Source: Spirochaetota bacterium | Lineage (GTDB): Bacteria > Spirochaetota > Spirochaetia > Treponematales > Treponemataceae | Length of the DNA: 64,000 nucleotides | NCBI GenBank assembly: GCA_023438065.1 | Contig: JAEXRH010000014.1 | Span: forward strand, 86,095-150,094 | Direction of reading: 5' to 3' | In this document: positions 50,638-58,346 of the stretch, piece after piece | How positions within the stretch are numbered: position 1 is the stretch's first letter | Layout: every line of letters starts with the position of its first letter | Position numbers and translations under genes: made by a program | The notes under the pieces: generated by a model | Database searches by the model: none | What the model was told of the DNA's origin: nothing | The model's input: only the letters and a program-made list of their open reading frames with translations

Positions 50638-52508
50638 GCAAGCGAGAGTCCATGGGCCATTCACCGTTCCGCGCGCTCGTTTTCGCCGCGACCCGCCTCG
50701 TTTTCTGCCTTGCCTGCGCGGTCATCGCGTCGCTTTCGGGTTGCGCGCGCGAGGAGGAAATGACCCTCGACGAGATCGCGCGGATCGTCTCGGCGGGGAA
50801 AGAGGAAATCCTCGGGAAGACGGTCTCGAAACCCTGGCGCGGCGAGGCGTTCGTTCCCGGCGTCCGGGGAGGCTCCTGGTATTCGAGCATGACCGAAGAC
50901 CCGAAGAGCTTCAACCTCCAGGTCGCCGAGCGCGACGCGACGACCATGGGCATCGTGTCCCGGCTCGTCGATTCCCTCGTCGAGTACGATTACGTAAAGC
51001 GCGCCTTCAAGCCCGGTTGCGCTTCCTTCGAGATCCTCACCGACGAGAAAAACGACAGGCTCAGCGTGTTCTATACCCTCCGCGACGACCTGTGGTGGAG
51101 TTTTTACGGATCGGACCGGAAGGTCAAGGTCACCTCGGACGACGTCGTTTTCTGGTACGACGAAATCGAGGGAGATCCCGAGTTTCAGAGTTCCTCGTAT
51201 AACGGGCATTTCGTCACGATGCCGGACGGGTCGGAAAAGCCGATCACGATAGAGAAACTCGACGACCGGCGTTTCGCGTTTCATTTTCCGCGCATCGTCG
51301 CGAATCCCCTGCTCGCCACGAACCGCGAGTTCGGCCCCCGCTTCATCTACGAGCCGGCGAAACGCGCGGGCGGGGTCGAGGGCGTTCTCTCCCTTTTCAG
51401 CGTCGCGGTCGACCCGAAGACAATCCCTTCGATGGGTCCCGAATTCCTCGTCGAGTACACGCCGGCGCAGCGGCTCGTGTTCAAGCGTAACCCCGACTAT
51501 TGGAAGCGGGATCAGTCGGGCGTCTCGATTCCGTATCCCGACGAAACGGTCGTGCAGATCGTTCCCGACGAGAACACGCAGCTTCTTCTTTTCAAGGAAG
51601 GGAAGCAGGATTCCTACGGGCTCAGGCCAACCGACCTCGACGAGCTCGTGAACCGGAAGAATGCCGACTACACGGTCTTCGCCGCGGACGGATCCCTCGG
51701 GGCGAGTTTCTGGAGCTTCAACCAGAACCCGAAGAACCGGGATACCCCGCAGTACGCGTGGTTCACGAAGAAAGAGTTCCGGCAGGCGATGAGCTGCCTC
51801 CTCAACCGCGACCGGATCGCGGCGCAGACCTATCGCGGCCTCGCGGAGCCGAAGCTCGATTTCTTTCCCGAGGCGAACCCGTTTTACGATCCCGCGATCA
51901 CGCTTCAATACCTCTACGACCCCGCGCGCGCGGTCAGGCTCCTCGAATCGGCCGGTTTCCGCCGCGACAGCGAAGGCGTCATGCGTGACCGGAACGGCGT
52001 CGCGGTGGAGTTCGATCTTTCGGTGGTTTCGGACAACGCGATCGTCGGCGATATCTCCTCGATCATCGTCGACGAGTGCAAGAAGGTCGGGATAACGGTC
52101 AACGTGCGCGCGACCGACTTCCAGAAGCTCGTCGAGGACCTTTCCGCGACCTATGGCTGGCAATCGATCATTATCGGGCTCGGCTCGAACTATTGGCCGA
52201 CGCAGGGCTCCAACGTGTGGCCGTCGAACGGAAACCTCCACCTCTGGCATCCGCTTCAAAAGAAACCCGCGACCGAATGGGAAGCGCGCGTGGACTGGCT
52301 CTATAACGAGGGCTCGTACACGATCGACGAGACGAAGGCCAAGCGGTATTGGGACGAGTATCAGCGGATTTTCCTCGAGGAATGCCCGATCGTCTATCTC
52401 GTGCGGCCGAGAAGCTTCGTCGCGCTCAGGAACCGGTGGGATTTCTCGAACGTGTATTTCGACAACATCGGCGGGTTCGAGACGAGCCGCGCCTGGTTGA
52501 AAAAATGA
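50634..52508 (+). CDS. ABC importer substrate-binding lipoprotein (Opp/Dpp family 5)
   Basis: 624 residues. The lipobox ASLSGC predicts a membrane-anchored lipoprotein. The family 5 solute-binding fold shows the segments VKVTSDDVVFWYDE, FKRNPDYWKRD, FRQAMSCLLNRDRIA and LLESAGFRRDSEG. Although the family is named for peptides, many members bind oligosaccharides, and the upstream GH5 enzyme makes that the likelier ligand here. Start overlaps the GH5 stop. Confidence 0.92.
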   Translation: MSKRESMGHSPFRALVFAATRLVFCLACAVIASLSGCAREEEMTLDEIARIVSAGKEEILGKTVSKPWRGEAFVPGVRGGSWYSSMTEDPKSFNLQVAERDATTMGIVSRLVDSLVEYDYVKRAFKPGCASFEILTDEKNDRLSVFYTLRDDLWWSFYGSDRKVKVTSDDVVFWYDEIEGDPEFQSSSYNGHFVTMPDGSEKPITIEKLDDRRFAFHFPRIVANPLLATNREFGPRFIYEPAKRAGGVEGVLSLFSVAVDPKTIPSMGPEFLVEYTPAQRLVFKRNPDYWKRDQSGVSIPYPDETVVQIVPDENTQLLLFKEGKQDSYGLRPTDLDELVNRKNADYTVFAADGSLGASFWSFNQNPKNRDTPQYAWFTKKEFRQAMSCLLNRDRIAAQTYRGLAEPKLDFFPEANPFYDPAITLQYLYDPARAVRLLESAGFRRDSEGVMRDRNGVAVEFDLSVVSDNAIVGDISSIIVDECKKVGITVNVRATDFQKLVEDLSATYGWQSIIIGLGSNYWPTQGSNVWPSNGNLHLWHPLQKKPATEWEARVDWLYNEGSYTIDETKAKRYWDEYQRIFLEECPIVYLVRPRSFVALRNRWDFSNVYFDNIGGFETSRAWLKK

Positions 52509-52519
52509 AAGGACGGCCA

Positions 52520-53608
52520 ATGCGAATGAAGGGTTTACGGGATATCGGCGCGCGGGCGATCGGGCCTTTGTTCCTCGTCAAGAAGCGGTTTCCGCTCGCG
52601 ACCTATATCGCCGGAAGGATTCTCACGATGGCGGTCATGCTCTTCGCTCTCGGGCTCGCCGTCTTCGCGCTCATGGACCTCGCCCCGGGAGACATCGTCG
52701 ACCGCATGATGACGCAGCAGCTCATGCAGGCGGAAGGGGCGAAGGCGACGCAGGGCGAGAGGATCCTCGGGACGGAGCAGCTCGCCGCGACGCGCGAGAC
52801 GCTCGGGCTCGACAAGCCCTTTTACGTCCAGTATTTCCGGTGGCTCAATCGCGTGTTCGTGCACCACGACCTCGGCACGAGCCTCATATCGAAGGCCCCG
52901 GTCCTCTTTCTCATCGGCTCGCGCCTCGCGAACTCCGTGCTTCTCAATCTCGTGTCGCTCGTGCTCATCACGGCGTTTTCGTTCGCCCTCGGCGTCTGGT
53001 TCTCGTCGAAGGCGGGAACCGCGACCGACCTCGCCGCGACCTTCATCGCGCTCGCGCTTCACGCCTTTCCGGGGATTCTCCTTCTCATCCTTCTCCAGCT
53101 TTTCGCGTCGGCGACGGGACTGTTCCCGGTGACCGCGTACCCGCCGTTCCCCTTCGCCGAGAACCCGGGACGGTTCGCGTTCAGCTACATGCACCACGTC
53201 TTTCTCCCGCTCCTCGCCGCATTTCTCGGCGGCGTCGGCGGAACGATGCGGATGATCCGCGCGACGATGCTCGACCAGCTCGGCCAGCCGTACGTGACGA
53301 GCCTCCGGTCCCGCGGCGTCAGGGAGTTTCGCGTGTACTTCCATCACGCTTTCAGGAACACTCTCAACCCCTACATCACGGGAAGCGCGAACCTGCTCGC
53401 GGGCCTGTTCTCGGGCTCGCTCGTCCTCGAGATCATCTTCGCCTATCCCGGCGTCGGCCGGCTCATGTACGAGGCGGTGCTGCAGGAGGACGTCAATCTC
53501 GTGCTCGCGAACATCATGTTCGTTTCCTTCCTCGTTCTCGTGGGCATGGTGCTCGCGGACATCACCCTCGCGCTCGTCGACCCGCGCATAAGGTACGGTA
53601 AGGAATGA
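52520..53608 (+). CDS. ABC importer permease (DppB type)
   Basis: 362 residues from MRMKGLRD, about six membrane segments. The permease EAA-like loop reads RSRGVREFRVYFHHAFRNTLNP. Compared with typical DppB it carries an early loop (DRMMTQQLMQAEGAKATQGE) between segments 1 and 2. AAGGA seven bases upstream favours this ATG; ATG at 52505, overlapping the previous stop, is the alternative. Confidence 0.92.
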   Translation: MRMKGLRDIGARAIGPLFLVKKRFPLATYIAGRILTMAVMLFALGLAVFALMDLAPGDIVDRMMTQQLMQAEGAKATQGERILGTEQLAATRETLGLDKPFYVQYFRWLNRVFVHHDLGTSLISKAPVLFLIGSRLANSVLLNLVSLVLITAFSFALGVWFSSKAGTATDLAATFIALALHAFPGILLLILLQLFASATGLFPVTAYPPFPFAENPGRFAFSYMHHVFLPLLAAFLGGVGGTMRMIRATMLDQLGQPYVTSLRSRGVREFRVYFHHAFRNTLNPYITGSANLLAGLFSGSLVLEIIFAYPGVGRLMYEAVLQEDVNLVLANIMFVSFLVLVGMVLADITLALVDPRIRYGKE

Positions 53609-54699
53609 AGCAGTTCGGGAAATACCTCGCCGGGCGTCCGCTCGGCGTCGCGTCGGTCGCCTGCCTGGTCGTCCTCTATCTCGCGATGGCATTCGCGGAA
53701 TTCGTCGCCCCGTACGCGGCGACGACCCAGCTCGCGGACATGACCTACCATCCGCCGAACGTGCGGCTTCGCGGGCTTTCGCTCGCGGCGCAGGAGGCGC
53801 GCGTCATCAACCCGGTCACGTGGAAGTACGTGCGGGTGAAGGGCCTCTATCACGATCTGCAATTTTTCGCCAAGGGCGAACCCTACCGGCTCATGGGTCT
53901 CATCCCCTGCGACCGGCACCTCTTCGGGACCGCCGACGGCTCGTATCCGGCCTTTCTCATGGGCGCGGACAACCTCGGTCGTGACGTTTTCTCGCGCATC
54001 GTGCACGGAAGCCGCATCTCTCTCACGATCGGTTTCGTCGCGACGGCGATATCGCTTTTCCTCGCGACGCTCCTCGGCGGGATTTCGGGCTACTACGGCG
54101 GAGCGACGGACTGGTCGGTCATGCGCCTTTCGGAATTCTTCATGCTGATCCCGGGTCTGTATCTCATCCTCTTCCTTCGATCCCTCCTTTCCGCGAAAAT
54201 GGATTCGGGCCAGTCCTACATGGTGATCACGGTCATCCTCTCGCTCGTCGGCTGGCCGGGCTCCGCGCGGACCGTGCGAGGCATGGTCCACGCCATCAAG
54301 CGGGAGGAGTTCGTGCTCAACGCGCGGCTCGAGGGGATTCCGTCGGCGAGCGTCATATTCAGGCACATCATCCCGCAGATATCGAGCCTCCTCATCGTGA
54401 GCGTCGCGCTTTCGGTCCCGGGCTTCATCATGAGCGAGACGACGCTTTCGTACCTCGGGCTCGGCATCGTCGACCCGGCGGTGAGCTGGGGCTCGCTCAT
54501 CAAACGCGACATCTCGACGATCGCGAATCTCCGGAACTATCCCTGGCTTCTCTCGCCGGTGTGGTTCCTCCTCGCGGTGACCCTCGCGTTCAACTTTCTC
54601 GGCGACGTTCTCCGCGATTATTACGATCCCTACCACGTGGTAGTCCCGCGGCGCTTTTTCCGCATAGGGAAGCGCGGGAGAAAGGGAGGGGCTCGATGA
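53605..54699 (+). CDS. ABC importer permease (DppC type)
   Basis: 364 residues, about six membrane segments. It has the DppC features LMGADNLGRDVFSRIVHGSR and the EAA loop NARLEGIPSASVIFRHIIPQ. A long loop (about residues 45-105) after the first segment is extracytoplasmic. ATGA overlaps join it to both neighbours. Confidence 0.93.
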   Translation: MKQFGKYLAGRPLGVASVACLVVLYLAMAFAEFVAPYAATTQLADMTYHPPNVRLRGLSLAAQEARVINPVTWKYVRVKGLYHDLQFFAKGEPYRLMGLIPCDRHLFGTADGSYPAFLMGADNLGRDVFSRIVHGSRISLTIGFVATAISLFLATLLGGISGYYGGATDWSVMRLSEFFMLIPGLYLILFLRSLLSAKMDSGQSYMVITVILSLVGWPGSARTVRGMVHAIKREEFVLNARLEGIPSASVIFRHIIPQISSLLIVSVALSVPGFIMSETTLSYLGLGIVDPAVSWGSLIKRDISTIANLRNYPWLLSPVWFLLAVTLAFNFLGDVLRDYYDPYHVVVPRRFFRIGKRGRKGGAR

Positions 54700-55739
54700 G
54701 CGACGTCGGAACGGTAAAGAGGGAGGAAGCCCTCGTCGAGGTTCGGAACCTCGAAGTCTCCTTTTCCGTGAGGCGCGGGGTAGCGACCTCGACGATCAGG
54801 GCGGTTCGCGGGGTTTCGTTCTCGCTCGCGCGCGGCTCGGTCCTCGGTATCGTCGGCGAGTCCGGCTCGGGAAAGAGCGTGACGACCTCGGCCATCCCCG
54901 GCCTCCTTCCCCCGTACGCGGAGATTCGGGGCTCGGTCCTGTTCGAGGGGCGAGAGCTCGTCGGACTCGACGCGCGCGAGCTTCGGGAGTATCGCGGGAA
55001 AAGGATCGGGATGATATTCCAGGAACCGGGACGGTCGTACGATCCCCTGCAGAACATGGGAAGCGTCTTTCTCGAGACCCTCAGGAATTCCGACCCGGAA
55101 CTCCCCCGCGACGAGGCCCGCGAGCGCGCCGTCGCGCTTCTCGACGAGGTCGGTCTTCCCTCGTCGCGCAACAGGCTCGGAAACTTCCCCCACCAGTTCT
55201 CCGGCGGGCAGCTTCAGCGTATCGGCATCGCGCTCGCGCTCGCGCAAGGCTGCGAGCTTTTGATCGCGGACGAGCCGACGACCGCGCTCGACGTGACGAT
55301 CCAGGCCCAGATCGTCTCGCTCCTCAAGCGGATTCGCGCCGAGCGGAACCTTTCGATGCTCTTCATAAGCCACAACATCGACCTCGTCGCCGAGGTGTCG
55401 GACGACGTCATGGTCATGTACGGGGGGCTCGTCATGGAGACGGGGCCCGCGGCCGCGATCGTGGAGGCACCGCTCCATCCGTATACGCGCGCCCTTCTCG
55501 CCGCGGCCCCGCGCTTCGGCGGGCACTGGAGCGACGGAAGGCTCTCCTCGATCCCGGGGAAGGTTCCCGATCCGGGCGAGGCCGTGACGGGCTGCCCCTT
55601 CGCGCCGAGGTGCCCGATCGCGGATTCAGCGTGCCGCGCGAGCGTCCCGCCGATCGTCGACGTTCCCGGATCAGGCGGAACCGGCGCCGCCGGAGCGCGG
55701 TCGGTACGGTGCTTTCGCGCGACGGAGGTGCGGCGATGA
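54696..55739 (+). CDS. ABC importer ATPase (DppD type)
   Basis: 347 residues. Walker A GESGSGKS, signature FSGGQLQRIGIALALA and Walker B LLIADEPTTALD are intact. The C-terminal CPFAPRCPIADSACR is the cysteine-rich oligopeptide-type tail. It energises the permease pair from the cytoplasm. Start overlaps the permease stop by four bases. Confidence 0.95.
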   Translation: MSDVGTVKREEALVEVRNLEVSFSVRRGVATSTIRAVRGVSFSLARGSVLGIVGESGSGKSVTTSAIPGLLPPYAEIRGSVLFEGRELVGLDARELREYRGKRIGMIFQEPGRSYDPLQNMGSVFLETLRNSDPELPRDEARERAVALLDEVGLPSSRNRLGNFPHQFSGGQLQRIGIALALAQGCELLIADEPTTALDVTIQAQIVSLLKRIRAERNLSMLFISHNIDLVAEVSDDVMVMYGGLVMETGPAAAIVEAPLHPYTRALLAAAPRFGGHWSDGRLSSIPGKVPDPGEAVTGCPFAPRCPIADSACRASVPPIVDVPGSGGTGAAGARSVRCFRATEVRR

Positions 55740-56692
55740 ACGTGATCGAGGTTAGCGGGCTCGAAAAGCGATTCAACCTCGAGGCGGGTTTCTTCGCCCG
55801 CTTCGGAAGGTTCGTCTACGCTGTCAACGACGTGTCGTTCGCGATCGGCGCGAACGAGTCCTACGGGCTCGTCGGCGAGTCGGGCTGCGGGAAGACGACG
55901 ACGGCGCGCCTGCTCGTGAGGATGTACGAGGCCGATGCGGGCGCGATCCGCTTTCGCGGCGAAACGGACGTTCGCGCGTTGAAAGGGCGGGACCTCAAGG
56001 CCTATCGCGAGAAGGTAAAGTACGTGTTCCAGGACCCCGCCCGCTCGCTCAACCCGCGCATGTCCGTGTACGACGTGCTCACCTCGGGATACCGGCATTC
56101 GGCGCTCTGGCCGGGGCATCGCGCGGCGCGCGACGAGGCGGCGGCCATTCTCGAGGAGACGGGGCTTTCCGGCGCTGATCTCGAGCGGCGGCCGACCGAG
56201 TTCTCGGGCGGGCAGCGACAGCGCATATCGATCGCGCGCGGGCTCATCATGAAGCCGGAACTCCTCATCTGCGACGAGGTTGTCTCGGCGCTCGACGTCT
56301 CAATACAGGGGCAGATCCTCAATCTCCTCCTCGACATCCGCGAGCGGAGAAACCTTTCGTTTCTCTTCATCGCCCACGATCTCAAGGTGGCGGGATACTT
56401 CTGCGACCGGATCGGGGTGATGTATCGGGGCGAACTCATGGAAGAGGCCCCCGCGCGGAACCTGTACCGGGACGCGGCGCATCCGTACACGAGGCTGCTC
56501 TATTCAAGCGTGGCGGGGAGCGGGCGGAACGGGGCGGTCGTCCCCGGAGGAGAGGTCGGAACTCCCGTCGCGGCGATTGCGGGATGCGCCTTCGCGGCGC
56601 GGTGCCCGTTGGCCGACGCGCGATGCGGGGCGGAACGACCGGCTTTTCGCGAGATCGCGAGCGGGCATCGGGTGCGGTGCTTCAAGGCCTGA
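55736..56692 (+). CDS. ABC importer ATPase (DppF type)
   Basis: 318 residues. Walker A GESGCGKT, signature FSGGQRQRISIARGL, Walker B LLICDEVVSALD (Val replaces the usual Pro after DE), and a C-terminal CAFAARCPLADARCG tail. It completes the five-component importer and is again joined by ATGA. A short hairpin GACCG/CGGTC spans the stop, facing convergent mntP. Confidence 0.95.
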   Translation: MNVIEVSGLEKRFNLEAGFFARFGRFVYAVNDVSFAIGANESYGLVGESGCGKTTTARLLVRMYEADAGAIRFRGETDVRALKGRDLKAYREKVKYVFQDPARSLNPRMSVYDVLTSGYRHSALWPGHRAARDEAAAILEETGLSGADLERRPTEFSGGQRQRISIARGLIMKPELLICDEVVSALDVSIQGQILNLLLDIRERRNLSFLFIAHDLKVAGYFCDRIGVMYRGELMEEAPARNLYRDAAHPYTRLLYSSVAGSGRNGAVVPGGEVGTPVAAIAGCAFAARCPLADARCGAERPAFREIASGHRVRCFKA

Positions 56693-56708
56693 CCGGCCCC
56701 GTCGGTCC

Positions 56709-57296
56709 TTACGCGACCAGGTGATCGAGAAGGATCTTCGCCCCGATACCGATAAGCACGATGCCTCCGGCGAGTTGGGCGTGGCGGCCGAGCGCGAGGC
56801 CGACCCGCTTGCCCATCGCGAAGGCGAACGCGCATACCGAAAAGGTGACGAGCCCGATGACGGTCGCGGGAAGGACGGCGTTCGTCCCGATCGCGGCGAA
56901 GCCCATGCCGACGGCAAGGGCGTCTATGCTCGTCGCGACGGCGAGCGCGAACACGATTCGTTTGCTCGAGAGGTCGCGCTTTTCGGCCGCGTCGGCCGGG
57001 CAGACGTCGGGATCGGGCTCTTCCTTCCATTCCTCGTACACCTCGAACAGCATCTTTCCCCCGACGAGGGCGAGGAGGGCGAACGCGACCCAGTGGTCGA
57101 AGCCCGAGATGAGCGCGCTGAACGAGGTTCCCAAAAGCCAGCCGGCGACCGGCATGAGAAACTGGAAAAGGCCGAAGGCAAGCGCCGCGCGGAGCATGTG
57201 AAAGCGCGTGAGGCGTTTCGAGCACGCGGCGGCGGAAAGCGACACCGCGAAGGCGTCCATTGACAGGCTGAGGGCTATGAGCAGCGTTTCGATCAT
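56709..57296 (-). CDS. mntP: Manganese efflux pump MntP
   Basis: 195 residues, six membrane segments. The two conserved aspartates sit in SLSMDAFAVSLS (segment 1) and TSIDALAVGMGF (segment 4), as in MntP. It exports Mn2+ to limit toxicity. GGGGAGA precedes the ATG. I found no yybP-ykoY manganese riboswitch in the short region upstream. Confidence 0.95.
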   Translation of the reverse strand: MIETLLIALSLSMDAFAVSLSAAACSKRLTRFHMLRAALAFGLFQFLMPVAGWLLGTSFSALISGFDHWVAFALLALVGGKMLFEVYEEWKEEPDPDVCPADAAEKRDLSSKRIVFALAVATSIDALAVGMGFAAIGTNAVLPATVIGLVTFSVCAFAFAMGKRVGLALGRHAQLAGGIVLIGIGAKILLDHLVA

Positions 57297-57404
57297 CGAT
57301 TCTCCCCGTTGAAGGGCAGTATAGCATCAATCGGGGAGAGAGTGCCAGACGCGCCGATTCCGGGACGTCGCGCCCGACGAGGCGCGGGCGCCTCTCCCTC
57401 TCGC

Positions 57405-57434
57405 TTGCTTTTTACGCGCGAGCAAGCGTATTCT
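57405..57434 (+). promoter_or_regulatory. Predicted promoter of the HAD-polB unit
   Basis: TTGCTT (57405-57410), 18 bases, TATTCT (57429-57434), about 23 bases before the GTG start. Confidence 0.5.
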
Positions 57435-57457
57435 GAACGCGAAATACGGAGGAAGGC

Positions 57458-58327
57458 GTGACGAAAACGACGAACCCGGCGAGACGGAAGCGACCATCGG
57501 TCGCGATCATGTATGACTTCGACAAAACCCTTTGCACGCGGGACATGCAGGAATACAGCTTCATTCCCGGCCTCGGGATATCGGCAGAGACCTTTTGGGG
57601 CGAGGCTTCCGCCCTGTCGGCCGCCGGCATGGACAGGATCCTCGCGTATATGTATCTCATGCTGAAGAAGGCGCGCGAGGCGAACCGCCCGATCAGGCGG
57701 GAAAATTTCGTGGCGCTCGGAAAGGATATCGACTTCTTCCCCGGCGTCCTCGACTGGTTCGGAAGGATTTCGGACTATGGCCGCTCCCGCGGGGTTACGG
57801 TCGAGCACTATATCATCTCGTCGGGCTTGAGGGAGATCATCGAGGGCTCCGCGGTCCATGACCGTTTCCGCAAGATCTACGCGTGCGAGTTCCATTACGA
57901 CGCGAACGGCGTCGCCGACTGGCCGCTCGTGTCGGTCAACTACACCACGAAGACCCAGTTTCTTTTCCGGATAAACAAGGGCGTGCTCGACGTCTCCGAC
58001 GACGAGGCCCTCAACCGCTACGTGCCCGAGGACGAGCGCCCGATACCGTTCAGGAACATGGTCTATGTCGGCGACGGGCTGACGGACGTTCCCTGCATGA
58101 AGCTCGTCAAGGCGAACGGGGGGCACTCGATCGCCGTTTTCCGGCGGGGCATGAGGGAGAAGGTCGAGGATCTCCTGATAAATCGGCGGGTCGATTTCGT
58201 CGCGCCCGCGGACTATCGCGCGGGAAAGGATCTCGACCTCATCGTCTCGAAGGTCATCGAGAAGATCGCCGTCGTGAACGACCTCGCGGCGACGCACCTT
58301 TCGCAGGTGAAGAGTTTCGCCCGCTGA
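57458..58327 (+). CDS. HAD-family phosphatase (phosphoserine-phosphatase-like)
   Basis: 289 residues with GTG start behind GGAGG. HAD motif I is YDFDKTL with the nucleophile Asp, motif II HYIISSG, and motif III/IV VYVGDGLTDVPCM. A helical cap occupies about 40-120. The substrate is unknown; related proteins dephosphorylate small metabolites. It is 19 bases upstream of polB and probably co-transcribed. Confidence 0.85.
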   Translation: MTKTTNPARRKRPSVAIMYDFDKTLCTRDMQEYSFIPGLGISAETFWGEASALSAAGMDRILAYMYLMLKKAREANRPIRRENFVALGKDIDFFPGVLDWFGRISDYGRSRGVTVEHYIISSGLREIIEGSAVHDRFRKIYACEFHYDANGVADWPLVSVNYTTKTQFLFRINKGVLDVSDDEALNRYVPEDERPIPFRNMVYVGDGLTDVPCMKLVKANGGHSIAVFRRGMREKVEDLLINRRVDFVAPADYRAGKDLDLIVSKVIEKIAVVNDLAATHLSQVKSFAR

Positions 58328-58346
58328 GCGCGAGGCGGCGGTACCC

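Noticed and set aside
57297..57457. yybP-ykoY manganese riboswitch before mntP
   Set aside because: The conserved loop motifs were not found and the ribosome site lies directly at the start codon.
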